Assembly (NCBI GenBank): GCA_003644325.1
Contig: QNCA01000008.1
Location: 1-12,991, forward strand
Direction: 5' to 3'
DNA from: Planctomycetota bacterium
GTDB lineage: Bacteria; Planctomycetota; B129-G9
Length of the DNA: 12,991 nt
Shown: piece by piece, positions 1-6,452 of the stretch
Position numbering within the stretch: the first letter of the stretch is position 1
Layout: each line of letters begins with the position of its first letter
Translations under genes and position numbers: made by a program
The notes under the pieces: generated by a model
What the model was told of the DNA's origin: nothing
The model's input: the letters and a program-made list of their open reading frames with translations, nothing else
The model's database searches: none

Positions 1-1
1 A

Positions 2-1219
2 TGGCTGGCCGCATACGGGCAGGTGTTCTTTTCCCTGACGCTCGGCTTTGGCGTCCTGATAGCCTACGCCAGTTACCGGGCCAAACATGAAGAGATAAAC
101 AACAGCGCGTTTATCACGTCCATGGCCAACTGCGGCTACAGTTTCTTCGCGGGCTTCGCGGTTTTCAGCATAGTGGGCTACATCGCCGGGATGCAGGGCG
201 TTCCGGTGCCGGAGGCGGCGAAGCATGGCTTTGGGCTGGCCTTCGTGGTTTATCCCACGGCAATCGCGACCCTGGGGAGTATCTGGGGGCCGATTGTAGG
301 GGTGGCGTTCTTCGTCACGCTGCTTTCGCTCGGCATTGACTCGGCCTTCTCGCTTGTCGAGGGCGTTCTGACGGGCGTCTATGACAGGGTGAAAATCAAC
401 AGAAAACTACTGACATTCCTCTTTTGTCTGTTCGGGTTCCTGCTCGGTCTGGTCTTCTGTACAAAGGGCGGGTTCTGGTGGCTGGATGTGGTGGACAACT
501 GGATGAGTAATTACGGGCTGCCGGTCGTCGGGCTCTTGCAGTGTATCGTCGTGGGCTGGCTGTATAGGACCGGGGAACTGAAAAAATACCTCAACGAGGT
601 CTCCGAAATTAAGGTGCGCGCCTGGTGGACTATCTGCATCCGCGTTATCACACCGATAGCGCTTTTGATAATCATCGGGCTGAATCTTGTCAACGAGATA
701 CGCAGTCCTTACGGCGGCGGCAGTTACCCGCGATGGGCGACAATGATAGGCGGCTGGTGTATTATCGGGCTGATAACCGTAGTGGCGGCGTTGTTGGCCC
801 GGAAACGAAATGTGGCGCTGGTCATACTCGCGGGAACAGTCCTCTTGGGCGCATTGTGGTGGCTGAACGTGTGGATTGCGGGAGGCAAAGAGTTTGCCCT
901 GTTCGTGATACTCATAATCGGGGCAACCTGCGTTGCGGCGACGATTGCAAACAGAAGTATCTTCTGGTCGGTTATCGCCATTATAGTTACCGCTGCGGCG
1001 GCGATTACCAGGGTTCGGTGGCTTGGAGAAATAGACGGATTCATCGTTTGGTTGAACGGCATATCGAAAGTCGGCGAGGTGGAGGCCAAAGTGTCGGTCG
1101 GGGGCATCATACTGGTGGCAGCGGCCGCTGTCTTCCTTTACGGGGGATTGACGTTGTGTCTGCGCCTTGCGCTCAAGAACAAGGCCAAACCGGCCATACG
1201 GGAAGCGACGCTACAGTGA
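2..1219 (+). CDS. Sodium- and probably chloride-dependent NSS (SNF) family transporter, 5' end outside window
   Basis: The reading frame is already open at base 2 and starts inside transmembrane helix 6, so helices 1-5 lie upstream; the in-frame GTG at 23 is an internal Val. Residues here are numbered from that Val. The helix-6 block (GQVFFSLTLGFG, then AYASY) is diagnostic of the neurotransmitter:sodium symporter fold. Helix 7 has Asn36 and Ser40 in MANCGYS, and helix 8 has Asp106-Ser107 in LSLGIDSAF. These match the chloride and Na2 ligands of animal NSS carriers rather than LeuT, which has Glu in helix 7 and Thr-Ser in helix 8. Helices 9-12 follow to about residue 260, then about four further hydrophobic segments (265-287, 290-308, 312-335, 357-382) beyond the canonical twelve. 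The family imports amino acids or related amines across the inner membrane; the substrate cannot be read here. The stop lies 46 nt before the next start, suggesting co-transcription with the acyl-CoA genes. Confidence 0.9.
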   Translation, partial: WLAAYGQVFFSLTLGFGVLIAYASYRAKHEEINNSAFITSMANCGYSFFAGFAVFSIVGYIAGMQGVPVPEAAKHGFGLAFVVYPTAIATLGSIWGPIVGVAFFVTLLSLGIDSAFSLVEGVLTGVYDRVKINRKLLTFLFCLFGFLLGLVFCTKGGFWWLDVVDNWMSNYGLPVVGLLQCIVVGWLYRTGELKKYLNEVSEIKVRAWWTICIRVITPIALLIIIGLNLVNEIRSPYGGGSYPRWATMIGGWCIIGLITVVAALLARKRNVALVILAGTVLLGALWWLNVWIAGGKEFALFVILIIGATCVAATIANRSIFWSVIAIIVTAAAAITRVRWLGEIDGFIVWLNGISKVGEVEAKVSVGGIILVAAAAVFLYGGLTLCLRLALKNKAKPAIREATLQ

Positions 1220-1265
1220 AGTTAAACCCTTAAAGCAAGAGAACAACACGGGAGGCAAAAGACTG

Positions 1266-2411
1266 ATGGACTTCGATCTGACAGAAGAACAAGAGGCGAT
1301 TCGGAAGACCGCGCGGGAGTTCGCTGAGAAAGAGATACGCCCCGTCGTCTCGGAGTACGACCAGAAGGAAGAATTCCCATGGCCCATAGTAAAGAAACTG
1401 GCCGAACTGGGCTTCCTGGGAATGATCATACCGGAGAAATACGGCGGCACGGATGCGGGCAACGTTGCCCTGGCGCTGACAATAATGGAAGTCAGCCGCG
1501 TGTGCGCGTCCACCGGGGTTACCCTGTCCGTGCATAATTCTCTGCTCAGCAATCCTCTGCTCAAGTTCGGCACCGAAGAGCAAAAGAAGAAATACCTGCC
1601 GAAACTCGCCAGCGGAGAGTGGATAGGCGCCTACGCCCTGACGGAATCCACTGCGGGCAGCGACGCGGCGGCCCTGAAGACCACAGCAGTTAAGAAAGGC
1701 GACCGCTACGTCCTCAACGGCTCCAAGGTCTGGATCACTAATGCGGGAGTGGGGGAGGTCATCATTACCTTCGCCGTGACAGACAAGGAAGCGCGCCGGG
1801 GTCACAACATCACCGCGTTCATCTTCGAAAAAAATTTCAAGGGATTCAACGTCGGCACGCACGAGAAGAAACTGGGCATCCGCGCCGCGAATACAGTGGA
1901 GTTGAGTTACGACGATTTGGAGATACCCGAGGAAAACCTGCTGGGCGAATACAACGAGGGCTTCAAGATAGCAATGGACACGCTCGACGGCGGGCGAATC
2001 GGCATCGCCTCGCAGGCATGCGGCATTTTGATGGGTTGCCTGGAGGAATCCGTGAAGTACGCCAAAGAGCGAAAGCAGTTCGGCAAGCCGATAGCCGCGT
2101 TCCAGCCGATTCAATGGATGATAGCCGAGATGGCAATGGAACTGGACGCGGCGAAACTCCTCACCCTCAGGGCGGCACACCTGAAAGACCTCGGCGTGCG
2201 ACACACTATCGAGGCGTCGATGGCCAAACTTTTCTCATCAACCGCCTGCAACAAGGCCGCGAATAACGCCGTGCAGATCTTCGGCGGATACGGATATACC
2301 AAGGAGTATCCGGTGGAGCGCTTCTACCGGGACGCCAAGATAACGGAACTTTACGAAGGAACATCGGAAATCCAAAACATCGTCATCTCCCGCGCGTTCC
2401 TGCGGGATTAG
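1266..2411 (+). CDS. Short-chain acyl-CoA dehydrogenase (butyryl-CoA dehydrogenase-like)
   Basis: This FAD enzyme oxidises acyl-CoA to trans-2-enoyl-CoA and passes electrons to electron-transfer flavoprotein; it is soluble and usually a homotetramer. The 381-residue length is normal for the short-chain branch. The N-terminal helical domain begins MDFDLTEEQEAIR. The first family signature is ALTESTAGSDAAA near residues 120-133, and the second is QIFGGYGYTKEYPVERFYRDAK near the C-terminus. The catalytic base is Glu364 in LYEGTSEIQ, the position used by butyryl-, short- and medium-chain enzymes. The helix-G base of isovaleryl-CoA dehydrogenase is absent there (GGRIG). I chose ATG 1266 because GGAGG sits at 1251-1255 with a 10-nt gap and the protein then starts at the family's usual first residues; a frame start at 1167 would overlap the transporter. 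Linear butyryl-CoA or a methyl-branched C4 substrate are both possible. It lies between the transporter and meaB in the same direction. Confidence 0.95.
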   Translation: MDFDLTEEQEAIRKTAREFAEKEIRPVVSEYDQKEEFPWPIVKKLAELGFLGMIIPEKYGGTDAGNVALALTIMEVSRVCASTGVTLSVHNSLLSNPLLKFGTEEQKKKYLPKLASGEWIGAYALTESTAGSDAAALKTTAVKKGDRYVLNGSKVWITNAGVGEVIITFAVTDKEARRGHNITAFIFEKNFKGFNVGTHEKKLGIRAANTVELSYDDLEIPEENLLGEYNEGFKIAMDTLDGGRIGIASQACGILMGCLEESVKYAKERKQFGKPIAAFQPIQWMIAEMAMELDAAKLLTLRAAHLKDLGVRHTIEASMAKLFSSTACNKAANNAVQIFGGYGYTKEYPVERFYRDAKITELYEGTSEIQNIVISRAFLRD

Positions 2412-2454
2412 CAGTCCGGCAGAGGGAACGACGTACGGGAACGCAGAGGAATAA

Positions 2455-3396
2455 TTGAATATCGCAGAAAGAGTGCTCAAGGGCGACCGCCTGGCCGCGG
2501 CACGCGCTATCACGCTGGTGGAAAGCGAAGGACCTGATGCGGTTGACCTGCTCAAGGAGATATACCCGCACACAGGCCGCGCTCACCGTGTAGGCATAAC
2601 CGGCCCGCCCGGCGCGGGCAAGAGCACGTTGACCGGCGAACTCATCAAGTTCTTTCGCAAGCGGGACAAGACCGTCGGAGTGCTGGCCGTCGATCCCACC
2701 AGCCCCTTCAGCGGCGGCGCGCTGCTCGGCGACAGGATACGCATGAGCGACTGGTTCACCGACCCGGGGGTGTTCATACGCTCCATGGCCAGCCGCGGGG
2801 GCGCCGGCGGCCTGGCCAAGGCCACACAGGACGCCGCCGACATCCTCGACGCGCTCGGCAAGGATTACATCCTTATTGAGACCGTCGGCGTCGGTCAGGA
2901 GGAACTGGACATCATAAACATCAGCGATACCACCATCGTCGTATTGTATCCCGAGGCGGGCGACCGGATACAGGCGATGAAGGCCGGCCTCATGGAAATA
3001 GCGGACGTATTCGCCGTAAACAAGTCCGACCGCGAGGGCGCGGACAGGCTGGCGGACGAAATAAAGGCTATGCTAAGCCTCAAGAAGGACTGGCAGGGCT
3101 GGAAGCCGCCGGTCTTACTGACGCAGGGAACCGTCGGCGTCGGCGTGGAAGCCCTGGCGGAGGCCGTCCTCAGCCACATGAGGCACCTGGCGTCGGAGGA
3201 CATCCTCACGGAGCGCCGCCGCAGGGGACTCGCGCTGAAGATAAAAACGATAGTGGATGCCCACGTGGAACGGGCGCTCTGGCTGGGCGAAAAGAATCGC
3301 GCGGAACTCGGGCGTGCCGCCGACAGGGTCGCCGAGCGCAAAGAAACGCCGTACGACGCAGGCGTGAAGTTCATAGACAGATTGCGCGGGAGGTGA
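2455..3396 (+). CDS. meaB: MeaB/ArgK-type GTPase, chaperone of B12-dependent acyl-CoA mutase
   Basis: MeaB-type G3E GTPases gate loading of adenosylcobalamin into acyl-CoA mutases and protect or help rescue inactivated enzyme. The 313 residues show an N-terminal helical segment (ERVLKGDRLAAARAITLVE), a Walker A motif GPPGAGKS at 50-57, the LLGDRIRM element at 90-97, ETVGVGQ at 142-148 (Walker B/switch region), the NKSD guanine-specificity motif at 189-192, and a C-terminal helical dimerisation arm. The start is TTG at 2455, directly after an in-frame TAA (2452-2454), with AGAGGA at 2445-2450. No ATG fits, and the family N-terminus begins exactly here. Its place two genes before the mutase large subunit fits its role. 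The GTPase is free-standing, not fused to the mutase as in IcmF. The stop is 4 nt before the next ATG, so the two genes are tightly linked. Confidence 0.95.
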   Translation: MNIAERVLKGDRLAAARAITLVESEGPDAVDLLKEIYPHTGRAHRVGITGPPGAGKSTLTGELIKFFRKRDKTVGVLAVDPTSPFSGGALLGDRIRMSDWFTDPGVFIRSMASRGGAGGLAKATQDAADILDALGKDYILIETVGVGQEELDIINISDTTIVVLYPEAGDRIQAMKAGLMEIADVFAVNKSDREGADRLADEIKAMLSLKKDWQGWKPPVLLTQGTVGVGVEALAEAVLSHMRHLASEDILTERRRRGLALKIKTIVDAHVERALWLGEKNRAELGRAADRVAERKETPYDAGVKFIDRLRGR

Positions 3397-3400
3397 AATC

Positions 3401-4210
3401 ATGAAGAATCACGGATATTTATTCATCGGTTTGACGGCGTTTTTCGCGATACTGTTGCTCAACGGATGCGGCGAAGCGGAAAAAGCGGAGCCGCCGGCCC
3501 CGAAGGCTGCATCCGTGGAAGTACGCTTCACGACGGAAGACGGCGTCGAGATATACGCGGATTACTACAAGGGCAAAGGAGATGAACCGCCCGCGGTGAT
3601 ACTGCTCCACATGCGAGGCGCCGACCGCAAGTCATGGAACCCGATTATCGACAAGATTGTCGCAAAGGGCTACGCGGTCCTGGCGCTGGATATGCGCGGC
3701 CACGGCAAGAGCACAAAGAAAGGCGACGAGACGTTGGACTATCGGGACTTTGGCCGTGAAGGCGGCCCTCCATGGTGGGAATGCAAGAACGACGTGCATG
3801 CGGCAAGGGAATTCCTCACAGGCAAGGGAATCGACAAAGACAGGATAGCCATAATCGGCGCCAGCGTCGGCTGCACGATAGGAGTGCATTACGCCGCGGT
3901 CGACAACGGCGTCAAGGGGCTGATTCTACTGTCACCCGTAATAGAAATAGATGAAAGCGTGGTGCAGGCGGCAGCGTCCTTGAAGGACCGCAGGGTCTAT
4001 ATTTACTGCAGCAAAGATGACGACCGCGGCGGCAGCCCTGATTCCGCGAAAAAGTTTGAGGAGCACTTCAAGGGCGGCGGCGCCCGGGTAACCCTGCACC
4101 CCGCCTTCGAGGGCAGTGACCACGGCACCGCAATGCTCGGCAAGAAATACGGCGATGTTGACGTGAACGAGCAAATCATCAAGGAACTGGATTCCATACT
4201 CAAGGATTGA
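3401..4210 (+). CDS. Alpha/beta-hydrolase lipoprotein (putative esterase/thioesterase)
   Basis: The 269-residue protein has a lipoprotein signal peptide: basic start, hydrophobic core (residues 6-20), and lipobox LNGC with Cys23 as the predicted lipidation site, followed by a short Glu/Ala/Pro-rich linker. It is therefore expected to be exported and membrane-anchored. The mature part is an alpha/beta-hydrolase: HMRG at 70-73 (oxyanion region), LDMRGHGKS at 96-104, nucleophile elbow GASVG with Ser155, an Asp cluster at 206-208 as acid candidate, and His241 in SDHGTAML as catalytic histidine. The start is well supported: GGGAGG at 3388-3393 lies over the end of meaB, 7 nt before ATG. Its substrate is unknown; family members include esterases, dienelactone hydrolase-like enzymes and peptidases. 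It is odd to find an exported hydrolase between meaB and the mutase, both cytosolic B12 functions. It may release a carboxylic acid or acyl group for the pathway, but this is inference. Confidence 0.85.
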   Translation: MKNHGYLFIGLTAFFAILLLNGCGEAEKAEPPAPKAASVEVRFTTEDGVEIYADYYKGKGDEPPAVILLHMRGADRKSWNPIIDKIVAKGYAVLALDMRGHGKSTKKGDETLDYRDFGREGGPPWWECKNDVHAAREFLTGKGIDKDRIAIIGASVGCTIGVHYAAVDNGVKGLILLSPVIEIDESVVQAAASLKDRRVYIYCSKDDDRGGSPDSAKKFEEHFKGGGARVTLHPAFEGSDHGTAMLGKKYGDVDVNEQIIKELDSILKD

Positions 4211-4234
4211 GTCCGGCGACATACGGACCACAAC

Positions 4235-5950
4235 ATGGGCAAAGCCGGAGATACAACAAGGAAGAAAGTGCGCGTCTCGGCGCAAAAGCCGCAGTCTGTG
4301 AAAAGCCTGGCCGCGCAGTACGCAAAGTGGCGCGAGAAAGTTGACGCCCTGCCTGTGCGCGACGTGCGGTTTATCTCCGTTTCGGGTGTCGAGGCGCCTT
4401 TCCTCTGCACGCCCGAAGACGTGAAGAACCTCGACTACGAGCGCGACCTGGGCTTCCCGGGCGAGTATCCCTTTACGCGCGGCGTGCGGGCCAATATGTA
4501 CCGCGGGCGCCTGTGGACGATGCGCCAGTTCTCAGGCTTCGGCACCGCAAAGGACACGAACCAGCGTTACAAGTTCCTCCTGGAAAAGGGCCAGACGGGC
4601 CTGTCCGTGGCGTTTGACATGCCCACAATCATGGGCTACGACTCCGACCACCCGCGCTCACTCGGCGAGGTCGGACGCTGCGGCGTCGCCATCAGTTGCC
4701 TGGAGAACATGAAGACGCTGTTCGACGGCATACCGCTGGATAAGGTCAGCACGTCCATGACCATCAATGCCCCCGCTTCCGTTCTTCTTGCCTTCTACAT
4801 CGCCGTCGGCGAGAGTCAGGGTGTGCCGTCGCACAAACTCACCGGCACGATACAGAACGACATCCTTAAGGAATACATCGCACAGAAGTCCTTTATCTTT
4901 CCGCCGAAACCGTCGATGCGCATAATCACCGACATCCTGCGGTTTGCGAAGGACCACGTGCCGAGGTGGAATACCATCTCCATAAGCGGCTATCACATCC
5001 GCGAGGCCGGCAGCACGGCGGTACAGGAGTTGGCGTTCACGCTGGCGGACGGCTTCGCGTACGTGGAAGCGGGCATAAAGGCGGGACTGGACGTGGACGA
5101 ATTCGCGCCGAGGCTGAGTTACTTCTTTAACGCACACCTGGATTTCTTCGAAGAAATTGCGAAATACCGGGCGGCCAGGCGCATCTGGGCGCGGCACATG
5201 AAGGAAAAATACGGCGCGAAGAAACCCGAGTCATGGCTGCTGAGGTTCCACACCCAAACCGCCGGGTGTTCGCTTACCGCCCAGCAGCCGGAGAACAACA
5301 TCGTGCGCACCGCCTTTCAGGCGCTCAGTGCGGTGCTGGGCGGCACCCAGAGCCTGCATACCAGCTCGATGGACGAGACGCTGGCGCTGCCGACGGAGAA
5401 GGCGGTCAAGATAGCCCTGCGCACGCAGCAACTCATTGCCTACGAGACCGGCGTGGCCAACGTTATCGACCCGCTCGCCGGTTCTTATTACGTTGAATCG
5501 CTGACGGACAGGATGGAGCGGGAGGCCGAGGCGTACTTCGAAAAAATCGAGAAACTGGGCGGGGTAGTGGCCGCGATAGAAAAGGGATTCATGCAGCGCG
5601 AGATCGGCGACGCCGCTTACAAGTACCAGCAGCAAATAGAGAAGAAGGAACGCATCGTCGTCGGCGTGAACAAGTTTATAGATGAACACGAAACCATCGA
5701 CATTGACATACTGAAGATAGACCCGAGGGTCGAGGACGACCAGGCCGAGACGCTGAAGATGGTGCGAGAGCGGCGCGACGGAGTCGCGGCAAGGAACGCG
5801 CTGGAGGAAATTCGGGCGGCCTGCCGCGACGAGGGCATAAACCTGATGCCGAAGATACTGCACGCCGCCAAGGTCGAGGCGACGCTCGGCGAGATGATAC
5901 AGGTAATGCGCGAGGAGTTCGGCGAATACAGAGAGCCCCCGATTTTTTGA
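4235..5950 (+). CDS. B12-dependent acyl-CoA mutase large subunit, isobutyryl-CoA mutase-like active site (methylmalonyl-CoA mutase family)
   Basis: This is the TIM-barrel substrate-binding subunit of an adenosylcobalamin carbon-skeleton mutase. The 571 residues end after the barrel and linker, with no cobalamin domain; that domain is the next gene, as in IcmA/IcmB and archaeal two-subunit mutases. Family blocks are clear: [10 protein letters not shown] near 122-131, GYDSDHP at 134-140, [10 protein letters not shown] at 205-214, SGYHIREAG at 251-259. Aligned by eye to Propionibacterium shermanii methylmalonyl-CoA mutase, all active-site positions shift by +10: Gln197 is Gln207, Tyr243 is Tyr253, His244 is His254. 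Tyr89 is instead Phe99 (TMRQF) and Arg207 is Gln217 (YIAQK). This Phe/Gln pair is the isobutyryl-CoA mutase pattern, since Arg207 pairs with the methylmalonyl carboxylate. Ala126 argues against 2-hydroxyisobutyryl-CoA mutase. ATG 4235 has only a weak ribosome site; GTG 4268, preceded by AAGGAAG, is an alternative start that removes 11 basic residues. Methylmalonyl-CoA activity cannot be excluded. Confidence 0.92.
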   Translation: MGKAGDTTRKKVRVSAQKPQSVKSLAAQYAKWREKVDALPVRDVRFISVSGVEAPFLCTPEDVKNLDYERDLGFPGEYPFTRGVRANMYRGRLWTMRQFSGFGTAKDTNQRYKFLLEKGQTGLSVAFDMPTIMGYDSDHPRSLGEVGRCGVAISCLENMKTLFDGIPLDKVSTSMTINAPASVLLAFYIAVGESQGVPSHKLTGTIQNDILKEYIAQKSFIFPPKPSMRIITDILRFAKDHVPRWNTISISGYHIREAGSTAVQELAFTLADGFAYVEAGIKAGLDVDEFAPRLSYFFNAHLDFFEEIAKYRAARRIWARHMKEKYGAKKPESWLLRFHTQTAGCSLTAQQPENNIVRTAFQALSAVLGGTQSLHTSSMDETLALPTEKAVKIALRTQQLIAYETGVANVIDPLAGSYYVESLTDRMEREAEAYFEKIEKLGGVVAAIEKGFMQREIGDAAYKYQQQIEKKERIVVGVNKFIDEHETIDIDILKIDPRVEDDQAETLKMVRERRDGVAARNALEEIRAACRDEGINLMPKILHAAKVEATLGEMIQVMREEFGEYREPPIF

Positions 5951-5961
5951 GAGCGGATGTC

Positions 5962-6381
5962 ATGAAGCGCAAAATAAGAGTCCTTATTGCGAAGCCCGGT
6001 CTGGACGGTCACGACCGGGGAGCGCGTGTCGTGGCGGCGGCGTTGAGAGACGCGGGCATGGAGGTCATTTACACCGGCCTGCACCAGACGCCGGAGATGA
6101 TAGCCCAGACCGCCCTGCAGGAGGACGTTGACGTTGTGGGCATGAGCATTCACTCCGGCGCTCACATGACCCTCTTCCCGGCGGTCAAGAAACTTCTGGA
6201 CGAAAACGGTATGAGCGACGTTCTCCTCCACGGGGGCGGAGTCATCCCGGAAGATGACATCAAGGAGTTGGAGAAGATGGGCATCGGGCGCCTGTTCGGG
6301 CCCGGGACTTCCTCGGAAGAACTCGTGAACTACATACGGGAAGAAGTTGAAAGAAGAAGGGGTTCAGCGGAGAAAGAATGA
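5962..6381 (+). CDS. B12-binding small subunit of the acyl-CoA mutase
   Basis: This is the Rossmann-like cobalamin-binding partner of the upstream barrel subunit. In 139 residues it shows the base-off/His-on motif DxHxxG (Asp15, His17, Gly20 in [10 protein letters not shown]), His17 being the expected lower axial cobalt ligand, and the glycine-rich nucleotide-tail motif HGGGVIP at 90-96. The second motif, normally Ser-x-Leu, reads Ser62-Ile63-His64 in GMSIHSGAH, with His in place of Leu. ATG 5962 begins [13 protein letters not shown], the usual family start, 11 nt after the large-subunit stop. A TTG at 5947 in the same frame overlaps that stop and was set aside. The length matches IcmB-type subunits of about 136 residues. 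Small and large subunits are expected to form an alpha2beta2 enzyme served by MeaB. Confidence 0.93.
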   Translation: MKRKIRVLIAKPGLDGHDRGARVVAAALRDAGMEVIYTGLHQTPEMIAQTALQEDVDVVGMSIHSGAHMTLFPAVKKLLDENGMSDVLLHGGGVIPEDDIKELEKMGIGRLFGPGTSSEELVNYIREEVERRRGSAEKE

Positions 6382-6426
6382 TACAAGTATTTTAACCGTG
6401 CGAATAAGCAGCGTTATTCTCTTAGT

Positions 6427-6447
6427 TATTCCTTTGAAAAAGGAGTA
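6427..6447 (+). promoter_or_regulatory. Hairpin that can sequester the ribosome binding site of the thiolase-fold gene
   Basis: The 71-nt gap before the thiolase-fold gene is AT-rich compared with the coding DNA around it. Bases 6427-6435 pair with 6439-6447: nine pairs including one G-U, with the core CCTTT and AAAGG closing a GAA triloop. The right arm contains the Shine-Dalgarno sequence AAAGGAG (6439-6445), 7 nt before ATG 6453. The fold could therefore reduce translation initiation until it is opened by a ribosome, protein or temperature. The pairing is seen directly; a regulatory role is inference. I could not assign a convincing promoter in this gap. Confidence 0.4.
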
Positions 6448-6452
6448 TTGTA

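Noticed and set aside
23..25. GTG at 23 as the start of the transporter
   Set aside because: The frame is open to the window edge and residues before it (AAYGQ) continue the helix-6 family pattern, so it is an internal Val of a 5'-truncated gene.
1167..1265. Upstream extension of the first acyl-CoA dehydrogenase to a start at 1167
   Set aside because: It would overlap the transporter end by over 50 nt and add 33 residues that do not belong to the family; ATG 1266 has a good GGAGG and the family N-terminus.
5947..5961. TTG 5947 as start of the B12 subunit
   Set aside because: It overlaps the large-subunit stop, adds five non-family residues, and ATG 5962 starts the conserved [13 protein letters not shown].
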